Assembly (NCBI GenBank): GCA_963966185.1
Contig: CAWZYM010000158.1
Location: 543,501-607,500, forward strand
Direction of reading: 5' to 3'
Source: Rhabditoides inermis
Taxonomy: Eukaryota; Nematoda; Chromadorea; Rhabditida; Rhabditidae
DNA length: 64,000 bases
Of this stretch, positions 23,317-34,760 are shown one piece after another (position 1 is the stretch's first letter; each line of letters starts with the position of its first letter). Made by a program: the position numbers and the translations under genes. The notes under the pieces were generated by a model that saw nothing but the letters and a program-made list of their open reading frames with translations, was not told the DNA's origin and did not search any database.

Positions 23317-26300
23317 TCTCTCTCTCTCTCGCACATTTGCATAGGGGTGACAGCGACAATCCATGAAAGCTTCCAATCACACATTCATCGCCGTACAATA
23401 GCCACGAAAACCCGGTAACCGGTAACCATGTCTTCTTTTCATCTTTTCATTCGCCTCATCTCGCATTCTGCCAACAACATCGACTGCCGTGTGTGGCCTG
23501 ACCGATAATTAATAATTGAAACGCGCGCGGGGCAAAAGGCGAGATGGGAGATCAATAGCAAATTGGGTGAGGGTCCCTTTCAGCGGCGCGCGCAAATCCC
23601 ACCCGGACAATCCTATAAAGCCCCAATCCGGGAGGCGACCGAAAGCGATATACACAACATGGATTACACTCACTCACTGCAAACATGCCATATATTGGAC
23701 ACTGCTATATTGAACCTTGGACGTTTTTTTGCGAGTGATGAGCGCACGTTGAATGCGAACGGAATGCGAACGTGAAATCTGGTTTCCGCATGAGAAAACT
23801 GATGAGGGAACTGGGAAAGACGAGAGGGCAAATATTGGGAGCTTACTTGTTGGGACAGTAGTGCGAGTTACAAGACCCGCGAATGAGTCAATTGACACAC
23901 ACAAAGAACGCGAGTTGGGATATAGTTGAAAAAATGGTGAGTCCTCGGGCGCTCAATGTTCGCAATCCTTCCCGCATCTGGCTCTCCGAGCATTTCTTGT
24001 CGATGCTCTCTCGAATTCGCATAAAATTGGGTAGTTTCGAAATTCTTGGAACGCTACGCAAAAAAAGAGAACGAGCGCAGAATACATAGCTACGAAAAGT
24101 GAAACTCCCCCGGGATGAGTCCGTCAAAATAGAAAACAAAGCTATTCCGTGAACTTCCGCAAAAAAAAATACCGTGAGAGATAAACACGTAAACAAAATA
24201 CAAACAAATCCTGGCTGGCCCGCATCGTCTGCCGTCCATAAATAGAATGTGTGCCCTGCGGCGATGCGCAGTGAGATAGAGTGACGGAGAGAGCGTGGCA
24301 GAGTGAGAGGGCGGGAGGAGGGAGAAAGAATAGTGCGAAAATCGATGTGAGTGCGTATATGCAGTGTCCGAATTCGACGCGTACGCTGACCACAACAACG
24401 CGAATTAGGCTGCCCGGAGAGAGAGAGAGGGGGGGGGAGACTCGCGGACGAACGGCGGAAAATTGAGTGAGAATGATTCCCTGCGGACACTCTATGGAGT
24501 GGCATTCGCTGACAGCCACTAGTACTATACAATATCACCGCAAACCGAGTTTAATTGTGCGAAAATGGAGGCAGTAGAACCCTCGGCCGATTCAGTGTCT
24601 GCCACATTTCATTGGCCCCGATGGTTTGCTTTTCTTTGTCACCTCCCACACCCGCGCCTCAAAAAGATGCAAATGTCCAAATCGGTTCAAACCACACCGG
24701 CGACCTCAATATAAAAAAGTGGATTGCGAGGCGAGTGGGCAATTTGTGTGTGAGCGACTGGCGAGGGGAGAACGTTTTCATAGACCGTATGGAGATTGCT
24801 GGGAAAGAGATCAGCGGGGAGGAAATTCTATAGCCTGAGATCCTTGATCTATGCTATTGCGCTCTGGAAAAATACAGACTATCTATAGTCGCGTTGGGCG
24901 TAGCTCATAGAGCATGCTCGCTTGACTATTACAGACATCCACTATTTATAGACAGGTGCGCAATGGAGAAACACACTATATTCCTCCCCCCTCTCCATTA
25001 CCTCTCGGGGTAATGACCGGAAGGCGAGAGAGCACTCATCCATCACTAGGGCGCAGACGGAGCAAGAAAGAGATCAGCTGATCGCATCAGCTGATTAGAA
25101 TAACTAACACGGTGGGTGGTATAGTAACCAGTCGGATATGAAGTGAGGAGGTAGTGGTGAGTGTGAATGGAGTGAGTGGAGGTCGCGCGTCTGCGCTCTC
25201 TCACAATCACACGCTCCCTCTCAATTACCACTACTATATGAGGTAGTTATGTGGGAAGGGAGAGAAATGCGGTCAATGACAGTCGAATAAGAAAAAAAAA
25301 CCTCTGGGAAATCCCGAAAAGCGACGTGATTGAGGAACGTCACTCAGTATACCAAACCAAACGCGAACGTATCGCACAAAACAAGAACAGACTAGAACAG
25401 ATACATACTATAAGAGATGTGCCTTATGTACAATTGTTCGGATACTAATCAGAGTCAATGAAGCAATATAAAAAGTAAAGATACAAGAAGCTATTGCGTT
25501 CTCTATACGAATCGCGCGTGAATGAGACGGGGAGTGTGTGAGGTGAGTGCATTTCTCGCGTCTCGGGACCACGACATTTCCTATGCAAATAGTCTTCCAA
25601 CCCCCGTCCGCTCGAATCAGACAAGGTGAGAGAGTGCGTGAACTGGAGAGAAGCAGAGAAAACAATGTAAAATTGCTATATTCAAAAGACGTAACACGGA
25701 AAGGGTCAAAATAAGGGCCTGCCAAGCGGGAGAGAAAACAAAAACGTGCATACACAATGAGTGCGTATGACAGGGGATAAACAGAGGTCAGGACGGAGAG
25801 AGTGTGGAGGAGGAAGAGGGACAGAGAAGAGGGAAGAACGGTAGGAGATGAGGATTATAAAAAGAGTGGGCGAAGAAAGGGGATGCGCACTGGGCACAGC
25901 CTTGAATAATACCCTCTACGAAATGAAGAGACGACAAAAACGCGATAGAATTTGCAGCGCAAACATGGGAACGAGGAAAAAAACGGCAGCTATGAACTCA
26001 TTTCTTCGATCATTTCGGAAATATAGATAGACGCGAGTGAGTGTTGATTCGTCGAGAGGTAACCGTTCCTCTCACTACGCGCCGAGAGAACGCTCACCAC
26101 ACGCAAATTCCGGGAGAGCACCAGAGATGCAAGACAAACGGTGGGCGGGTGAGAGAGCGCACTGATCAAATAGGGTGCAGACAATCAGCCCACGTCTCGA
26201 TGGCACTTCACCTCTACCGAAAAACAGTAGGGTGGCGAGAGCGTAGATAGCGAGAGTGAGAGTGGAGCGAGGGAGACGCAGATGCGGCAGAGCAGGGAAC

Positions 26301-26570
26301 AGCGACCGACAAAAGCCGGATCGAAGGACCATTGAAATTCACTCGCTTGCTTTTTTGCCGATTAACAAACATCGTCGCAAACTAGACACAGGGTTCACAT
26401 GATACAAAAGTAACACGACTGCAATGTGACTATCGTATATCAATTGGTCCGCTGTCCAGTTTCCACCAGCAAGGCCAATTTGAGCGAATTATAGTAAAAC
26501 GCGCAACATGCGTTCCATAGAGAGAGTGTGCAATTATGCAAGTGTGTGGAAGTAGTGTGGGAACGGATAG

Positions 26571-26613
<43 letters not shown>

Positions 26614-28841
26614 GAGAGAGAATGTGTGAAAATTGCACTCCCGATAGCCGCAGGGACTCCCGAAATGGACGGACCGACGGACGGCTACATGCAATTGCAT
26701 AGAGTTTTCTTCTCGGACAGAGCCTAATAGGGATATGTTCGGTCCGCGCATCGATCATTAGTGAACAGCGCGGTGAGACAAACAGCTGTGCAGTAGTGAG
26801 TAACAGAGTGAGAGAGAGAGTGAGAGAGTGAGAGAGAGTGAGAGAGAGAGAAAGAGAGAGAGAGAGACGCGCGCCAAAAAGTCTAATGACACGAATGAAC
26901 ATCTGCCGATGGGTCGCCGCGCATGCTATAGGATTAGAGGATATCGGAGAAGCCACGAGTGGTGTTATGTAAATTCACGTAATGGAGAGATGACTGTAGA
27001 CAGAATGCTGGAAAGCACAACGACAAGCATAACACTTGATGGGGGAACGCACTCACTCTGTCTGCTCACTCTCCTCTCACCATACTCACTCACTCGTAAC
27101 CTCTCACCCCTCTCACAATGGCAACATGTTCAAGTGGTAGGCGAAGAGAGTAAACACAATCAACAAACGCCAAAACAATCAATCGATAAGTCGATACCTG
27201 GATCGATGGAGGTGCGGGCGGTGGGCGCATGGTCTCGGCTGTGGTGCGCGCCCATTCGATCTACCCGGCGTGTCTTCCCGCGCAGACACTGATCTACCCA
27301 GAGATCAGCCTAGCTGGCGCGGAGAGAACGACTGCCACCTGGAAACATAAAGGGAAACGTACAGTCCACAACTGGCTCCCGCGCAATCAAATGAAATCGG
27401 ATACGCGGTGAAAGGGAGAAGCCGCATCGAAAGGGAGCAGTGGAGTAGAAGGGAGGAGGAGGAGAAGGAGGAGGAGAAAGCAACGGAACGGCGATTCTAA
27501 TGGAACGGAGCGGCGGGTAAACAAATTGCCGGCTGTCAATAAGTGGAGAAGAACATGGAATTCGGGCGACACACCAACTCACTCGCACAAGACGGCGGAT
27601 CGAGTTACGCGTATGCAAATGTAGCTGGATCAAAGCGGGGCGACAATATACACGAGGCAATACCATAACATTGCGCCATATGGCTGATCCGAGCAGGGGA
27701 ACGCAAAGAGAAACGCCGACATGTGCACAAGTACATGGCGGGAAACGGAGAAAACGAATCAATCGATAATGTTAATCAATAGATCGATAATGGGATGGAA
27801 AGAATGAGCGGTGGGAGTGAACGGAACGAACGGCTCAAAAAGAGGAAAGAGGTCGCGCAATTATCGGATCGCCACACCGCATTTCGGTGCGGATTAGAAA
27901 GAGAGGGAGAGAGAGAGAGAGAGAGACGGGCCAACGAGTTCGGGAACGGTAAACGGAGTAGGTAGCAGTTCTTTTGTGTAAGCAGTAAAGTGGACGCGAT
28001 CAGCAGGCGTGTTGAACGCGGTATGCAAATGAGTATGAATCATCTGATATGAGTGAATAAGCGCGGTTTTCATGCGACGAGAATGAATCGGCGGTAGAAC
28101 AATTGCATACAAAATGTTCCCAGGCGAGGTGTATGAGAGTTTGGAGTAGAGAGGAACACATTCGAAACCATAAAACATACATAAAAGAAGTGAACATGAT
28201 CATAGCGAAAGTGACTAGTCGCGACACTCAAAAGCCGGAGTGGTGGTGGTGAGTGAAAATCGGCGCAGCGACGGGCGAAACTTTCGAGCCATTAAAAACC
28301 CCCTTCGTTGTCCAGAAGAGAGAGAGAGAGAGAGCGTGGAAAAACCGATACTCAACTTCTCGCACCCTTTCACTCCACTTGCCTTATTCCCCCCGTAGAC
28401 ACCATGAGACACGAAAACCACACTCTCACTGCCTGCTCACTCCCATTCACCACACTCTCTCACTACCCTCTCACTACGCGCAACTCACATCTGCTAGGTT
28501 TGGGGAGAGAAGCTGCGCGGAGAATTGCCCCATCAGTTAGCCACTGGCGTGGGAAAATGAAGCGAAGCTATGCCGCCCGCTAACTATTACAGTCTGAGTG
28601 GTACGGATTACTGCACTAAACGCGGGCGCATTTGAAAGTCAAAAAAGGCTGGGCATAAAAAAACGGTCCATGCAACAGTCCTAATTCGATGCAATCGGAT
28701 TGAACCGCGGTGCGTACGAGTACTGTGTGGAAGAAGAGAGAGAGAGATGGGGTCGAGAGACAGACGAGTGACGTAAATGTATCGCACTGAATTGGTAACA
28801 TATCACAGCTCAACGATTCACAAACAATATGTATAGTGGGC

Positions 28842-29000
28842 CCGCAAATGAGTTCCAATCTTTTGACGAGAGACATTAGGGTGGTTAGACAACGATCAAA
28901 ACCCTTTGGATGATGTTTTCAATTTGACAAAACTTTGCGAGGATACCCTAGATCGAACCCTCGAACCGCTGCTTGGTAAGCGAGAGGGTTACCACTGCGC
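28842..29000 (-). repeat. tRNA-like dispersed repeat
   Basis: On the minus strand, 28998 down to about 28930 reads like a tRNA: TGGCGCAGTGG (A-box-like), a possible anticodon arm, then GGTTCGAGGGTTCGATC (B-box-like). The following sequence down to 28842 matches the repeat at 4736-4830. This fits a SINE with a tRNA-derived head; no proper acceptor stem was recognised, so it is not called a functional tRNA. Confidence 0.5.
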
Positions 29001-29545
29001 CATGTGATCATGTGAGAGGATCAGTGGAATAGAGATATGAACGGCAAAAACAAGATTCTGCGCATTTCGTTCAGTATACTGTATGTTCAAAATCCACGAT
29101 AATGTTTTCAACGAAAAATCCTGAGCTAAGTGCGAGCTTATTATAAACATCACATGTAAACAAAAAAAGTAAACAAACACAAGCGGCGGGACAGTGAAAG
29201 GGCGGCGGTGTTCGCTTTCTCTCTCTCTTCTCTCTCCTCTCTCACAGTGCACGGGGTACGGACGGTCTGATCGATACTCTGTTGTGCGTATGCCGCGCGT
29301 GCGCACAAAAAACCAAAAGTAGCGAGAGACTGTGTTCGGATGGGAGAGCGCAGACGGGGGGAGAGAGGATATTCGAGGATTTGGCACAACGACATGGTAT
29401 CAGTGCAGCTGATAAGGAGTGATGGATTGCTAGTGGTGACACAATACCGGCGGTGTCTTTGAGACATAAAGAGAGGGGGAGAGAAAGGGCGATCTCACCT
29501 GGATGACCCTTCCCCGGATGACCCCTACGCCTGTTATAAATGACA

Positions 29546-29554
29546 CCACGCGGA

Positions 29555-29585
<31 letters not shown>

Positions 29586-29603
29586 AAGAAAGAAAGAGAG
29601 AGC

Positions 29604-29645
<42 letters not shown>
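29546..29645. repeat. (GA)n tract
   Basis: GA repeats with AAAG interruptions, about 100 bases. Confidence 0.95.
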
Positions 29646-29898
29646 GAAGGAAGGAAAGAGAGATGAGATAGTGAAAGATGAGAGAGGTCGAAAGAGACTA
29701 GTAATTCCGACTAATACATAAAAATTTATTGACTACATTGCAATGTGATGTTTACTTGGATCACTAATGAAGACATACATGGAAGCAATAAATGAACGGA
29801 AAAGAAATAGGAAATAGGAATGAACATAGAAACTCGAAAAAAATATTGTCAATCACAAACAACTACATACATAATATTCAAAACATGCAAAAACTACA

Positions 29899-30173
29899 TC
29901 AGAAGGCAATAAGTCTGTACACATCAAGGAATGCAATGAGATTGTCGAGGACGGCTACCGCGTATGCTCGCAGCGGTGCAGCAACGCGGCCAGGCTCTTC
30001 GGCCGCCTCTCCTGCCGCCGCAGGCACAGCCTCCTCCACCCCATCCACTCTGTCCCCCTCTCGCTCCTCCGCACCCACATCGCCCATCTGCTCTGCGGGC
30101 TCCCCTCCCTGGTTCTCCGGAAAGCGGAAGTGGCGCGCACACTCGTCCATGTCCACGGTCATGCCCACCATTT
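29899..30173 (-). CDS. Possible terminal exon of an unidentified minus-strand gene
   Basis: A minus-strand frame of 90 codons from an ATG near 30171 ends with TGA at 29899. It is rich in Glu, Ala and Gly (for example DVGAEEREGDRVDGVEEA) and begins MVGMTVDMDECARHFRF. A possible acceptor (TTGTCAG) lies about 20 bases upstream, and an AATAAA on the minus strand lies near 29729. No matching upstream exon was found, and a tRNA-like repeat starts immediately upstream. The compositional bias alone could keep the frame open. The family is not recognised. Confidence 0.35.
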
Positions 30174-30189
30174 TAATGACATATCTGAC

Positions 30190-30403
30190 AATATTATTAA
30201 TTAACCTTACAGAACTGCTTTTTTTGCGAAACGACGATTCTGCGTTACTTTTGTAGCTCAGTGCATTTGCGCTACGTTGGGCCCCCGAGATTCGCGGGTT
30301 CGATTCCGGTCACCGCCAAATGTTTTGCTCGTGTGAAAATAAGGAGATGTGAAAGGTTGTGGCAGAAATAAGTCGCCACTGTGCTTTTGAAGGGAGTGTA
30401 CCC
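30190..30403 (+). repeat. Second copy of the tRNA-like MITE core
   Basis: It contains TAGCTCAGTGC, then GGGTTCGATTCCGG, then CACCGCCAAATGTTTTGC and a GTCGCCACTGT end, matching the element at 15053-15441 in opposite orientation. About 160 bases present in the abl-intron copy, between the left flank and the A-box-like block, are missing here. The 3' end abuts another element at 30391. Confidence 0.65.
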
Positions 30404-30700
30404 TCTGGTTTTCGAAGTTGAGTTAGCATTGGAATGTGAAAATACATAGAAAATGATGCACTTTTGTCAATTGGACCATATCCGCGAATTGCGGGAAGTT
30501 GGAGAAACCAGCATCAACCGTGCACGTTTGTGCACATTTCTGCACACTTTTCTCTAGAACAGGCGTATTCGAGCGCAAATCACACAAACTTCAAGGCGGC
30601 TTGAGCATGACTTTTCTATGAGAAAGTACGCTATTTAAGACACATTTTAACATCCTGATGCTAACTCAACTTCGAAAATCAGAGGGTACACTCCCTTTAA
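30391..30700. mobile_element. TTAA-type MITE, AAGGGAGTGTAC family, copy 1
   Basis: The terminal inverted repeats run AAGGGAGTGTACCCTCTG, then TTTTCGAAGTTGAGTTAGCA, with the complement at 30655-30696. TTAA is present at the right end and TTGA at the left. There is no coding capacity. The family also appears at 40198-40513. Confidence 0.75.
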
Positions 30701-31098
30701 CAAAACAAAAATTTCTGCATCTATTTCACTTATACTGCCAATTATCTGTTAAAAAGTACTTGCGTAAAAAGAGTCAGTTTGTCTTGATCCAATTCAACAA
30801 ATGTGCATGCATAAAACGAATACTAACAAACCTGCGTCTCTCTCTCTTCTTCCCCCCTCTATCTCTCCCTCTCTTTCTAATATTGATAAAAAATTATATT
30901 TCATCTGTTAATGTCAAATTAGTCTGTATGCGCAGGTTTGTGTCAGTAATTGTAAAGTAAACGTTTTATGCATGCGCTTTTGTTGAATTGGATCAATACA
31001 AACTGACTCTCTTTACGCAAGTACTTTTTAAACTCCTCTCCATTTCTCCAGTTCTGAAGGCGTGCGAATAGTGTCGTCGCATAAAAATCTCTCCACTA

Positions 31099-31595
31099 CA
31101 GTACAATTCCTAAAAAGTCAAAAACCACTGAAATTTTTGAGAATTTTTAAAATTTCCAAAAAATCGTTCTAACTCCCTTCAGAGGCCGAATTTCGAGTTG
31201 CACCAAAAGAGAGAAGTGTAGTCCACACTGGTGCGGGTTGGATGGTTCGCTTTTTGTCAACATTGCAATGGTTCTAATAGGAGATATCCATATGCAACTC
31301 CAAGGAAAGAAATGACAGCTATCAGTCATGACTCATTTGCATAAAAACTCGGTCATTTGGCGGCAAACAGCGATTGCCCGGTGTCAAATGGAAAACGAGA
31401 AAGACGAAAACTCCGATTAGAACCATTACAATGTTGACAAAAAGTATACCATCCAACCCGCACCAGTATGGACTACACTTCTCTCTTTTGGTGCATCTCG
31501 AAATTCGGCCTCTGAACGGAGTTAGAACGATTTTTTGGAATTTTTAAAAATTCTCAAAATTTTCAGTGGTTTTTGACTTTTTAGGAATTGTACTG
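31099..31595. mobile_element. TA-flanked MITE related to the one at 4231
   Basis: The ends are CAGTACAATTCC and its complement, flanked by TA. Inner arms share the AACTCC...CAGAGG...TTGAGTTGCA block with the 4.2-kb element. Total length is almost the same (about 500 bases). Arms are nearly perfect for well over 100 bases. Confidence 0.8.
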
Positions 31596-32183
31596 TACTA
31601 TGAATATTTATGAAACATGACCACGCGGGAATGGTAGACAATATTTTTCTTTACCATTCTGCGAAAACCGCGTTTCGAAACTATTCAAAATTTAGTTCCT
31701 TGACGCAAAAAACTTAGTTCCTTGACGCAAGTACCACCATCGCTGACACCGTTCTAGAACGCGACATTTTTGAAAATCGATTTTCACTAGTCTATAGATA
31801 AAAATATGGCGAATACTGTTCACATGGTCATGGAATTTATTTCATGTTCGTAGTGCCATGAATTCGAACTCAAATAAAACCATTAGTGCGCAAGCTCTTG
31901 GAAAATTGGAGAGAAGTTTAACAGATAATACATGTGCTTTTATTGAACTTCATAGAAATTTCTTCTCTTACTGATAGCCAAGCTCTTTCGTTCATAAGTA
32001 TGCACAGAACTATGATGGATGACACATAAAAGTGGTAACAAGTAGTTTAATATACTACAGATTACAGATAGGGTTTGTTGCGTAAATGCAGCTATATTTT
32101 CATGGTATTGTATAGAAACACTTTAACAAAAATACATCTCTCTCTGTCTTTTCGGTCGCAGAGGCGTAATTGCATAAAGTAGC

Positions 32184-33543
32184 GGCCAGAGTGGATTCTG
32201 ACCCCTCAGAAAAGCTATTATTACCCCTCAGAATGCAATTTTACCCCTCAGAATGACTCAAAGAATATGTGTGAGAATGGGCTCAGAATGCGATTTCGCC
32301 CTCAGAATAGCCCTCAGAATGGCTTTGAGAGGAATTGTGCTGCGAATATGATCTGGGTCTCGGAACGAACTCCCTTATTAACAAATGTCTGACTGCTGGC
32401 AATTTGCCCTGCCCGACTTGCGGCGGGAAAACAGCTGATCTCATGATGACAATGAAACTTGCTTGAATTTTGTTATTTTTTCATCGTTTTTCGAGATTCT
32501 TTTTGTTTTCTTGTTTTAAGTAGCACAATAATGAACACTATATGTTGTTTGAATAACTTTTCATTGCGATTCTTGCCATATTTCGCATGTTTTTTGAAGA
32601 TGCTCGAATTCTGTGTCATTTTGTGCTCATTTCGCTGAAGAAAGCAAAAACAAGTTTCATCGAGCCGTCTCGCTGTCATGTCTGTTTCGATACGTTTCAT
32701 GTCTATTTTGTACTACCTCATTTCACTTTTTCAGGAGCAATCGATAATCGATCTATTGGATGGGAAGAACCAAAAACAAAAGGAAACAAGATATTCAAGA
32801 ACGACGACAACCATCACATCATAAATGTATAAATTACCGCAGTTCTCAGACTGGTCATTTGCATACTAATAAATTTATGAAACAATTCGAGATGGTTCAT
32901 ATTCATATTTTGTTGTTGTCTTGGTGCCTTGGATCCATCCATCGATTCAACTAAGAGTGGTCCTTCGAATATCGATCGATCATCGATTGCTCCTGAAAAA
33001 GTGAAGTGAGGTAGTACAAAAATAGACATGAAACGTATTGAAACAGACAAGACAGCGAGACGGCTCGATGAAACTTGTTTTTGCTTTCTTCAGTGAAATC
33101 AGCACAAAATGACACAGAATCCGAGCATCTTCAAAAAACATGCGAAATATGGCAAAATCGCAATGAAACGTTATTCAAACAACATATAGTGTACATTATT
33201 GTGCTACTTAAAACAAGAAAACAAAAAGAATCTCGAAAAACGATGAAAAAATAACAAAATTCAAGCAAGTTTCATTGTCATCATGAGATCAGCTGTTTTC
33301 CCGCCGCAAGTCGGGCAGGGCAAGTTGCCAGCAGTCAGACATTTGTTAATAAGGGAGTTCGTTCCGAGACCCAGATCATATTCGCAGCACAATTCCTCTC
33401 AAAGCCATTCTGAGGGCTATTCTGAGGGCGAAATCGCATTCTGAGCCCATTCTCACACATATTCTTTGAGTCATTCTGAGGGGTAAAATTGCATTCTGAG
33501 GGGTAATAATAGCTTTTCTGAGGGGTCAGAATCCACTCTGGCC
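32184..33543. mobile_element. 1.36-kb foldback element with about 560-bp arms
   Basis: The arms run from GGCCAGAGTGGATTCTGACC at 32184 to about 32750, and in reverse from about 32985 to 33543. By eye they differ at only about a dozen sites and small indels. Inside the termini is an imperfect repeat of the CCCTCAGAAT motif. About 230 bases of unique DNA lie between the arms. No protein is encoded. The near-identity of the arms implies a young element or gene conversion. Confidence 0.85.
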
Positions 33544-34760
33544 ACGCCTTAAGTATGTGCTCTCGTCTGCACTCTCTGCCGACAGCGTGCTCTCTCGCGC
33601 TATCTCTCACGTCCCGCCCCCACCAGGGGAGAGCGAGCAGCCAGAGTGACTGGAAACGACACCCACTGACCCACACGCTGGCCTCTCGCCTCATGGGTGC
33701 GCGCGATCGCTCATAACTTCTTTAGGAGAAAAGATACAAAGATGATATCAACCAGTGATCTGGCCTACGGAACCGTGCGAATCTAACTAACATAAATTAG
33801 ATGAGTTCACATTGTTGCTAACATGACCTTTGGATATCGCTGCTTGAAAATTCTTGCGCGAACCCTATCCTAAGCCAAAAGAGAGGGCGCTGCGCGCCCT
33901 CTCTAATGTAATTTATGGGTCAAAGAAAGATAAAGTTTACATTGCTGCCTCATGTTTCTTGCTGCTGGACTGGGAGCCACTTTTCAAAACTATGCGCAAA
34001 CTTTATCTATACTTAAGAATCTTCCAAAAACATGTAACGAATGAGATTTGTATGTATTGAGTAATTGTATGAATTGACGACGGCAATATTTGTACAAAAT
34101 CATTTTGTATGGATTGAGGATTCCATGTTCAGTGAGCATGTATAGATTGAGTATTTGTATGTATATGAAGGACTTCAAAACAGCTAAACAGCTATTCTTC
34201 ATTTTGCATTTTCACGACTGGTTTTCTAGAAGCATTATTTCCCCATAGTAAATGTAACTCAATTGTTTACACATTAATGTTGTGTAGTGGTAGTGGTTGT
34301 ATGTTGTATGATTGTAAAGTAGCCTTCCGCGTGAGAACCGGAACAGCGATGAAAGTGAGAGTGGTCACAACACGGCCATCAAACAATCGAGAGTGTGCCT
34401 GCGATGCCACAAACCACCATCATTGACTTGGCAGTTCTCAGTCACCCTTCTCCTCTCTCCACACTGATCGCGTTACGTTTCCGCATATTTATCGATTAGC
34501 GAGTGGTTGTGGGTGGGGGAGTGTTATTGTAACTTACCCATTGCAGTCTGCACTTTTCCAGCGAGTTGTTTTGACAGTCACGATTGGATTCGGATTTAGT
34601 TGCAACACTTCTTTCTTTGATATGCGGGCGCGTATATCGATCTGTTAGCTTATCAGCCTGCGCGCTCTCTCCCTTGAAACTCTCTCGCACAGTGATAGTA
34701 AATTGGAATTGCGTATTCTGCGAGTGAGAAACGCACATGTCCTAACATTCTAACACACTA
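33544..34760. other. Intergenic region upstream of the GTPase-like gene
   Basis: No exon is supported. A perfect short hairpin (11-base arms AGAGAGGGCGC, loop TGC) lies at 33880-33904. Confidence 0.5.

Larger units (their letters stand above)
23116..29898. other. Purine-rich gene-poor region upstream of abl
   Basis: No exon with convincing splice context or protein character was found over 6.8 kb. The DNA is full of GAGAG/GTGAG motifs with (CT)n or (GA)n tracts at about 23280-23335, 26575-26608, 26808-26862, 27897-27927, 28317-28334 and 29546-29642. It may contain the abl promoter and distal 5' untranslated exons. Confidence 0.5.

Noticed and set aside
23888..24538. 216-codon minus-strand frame, Ser/Leu-rich
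   Set aside because: Long frame in GA/CT-biased DNA; no splice sites, domains or conserved motifs seen.
28930..29000. tRNA gene candidate (minus strand)
   Set aside because: A-box and B-box-like blocks are present but no closing acceptor stem was found, and the flank matches a dispersed repeat.
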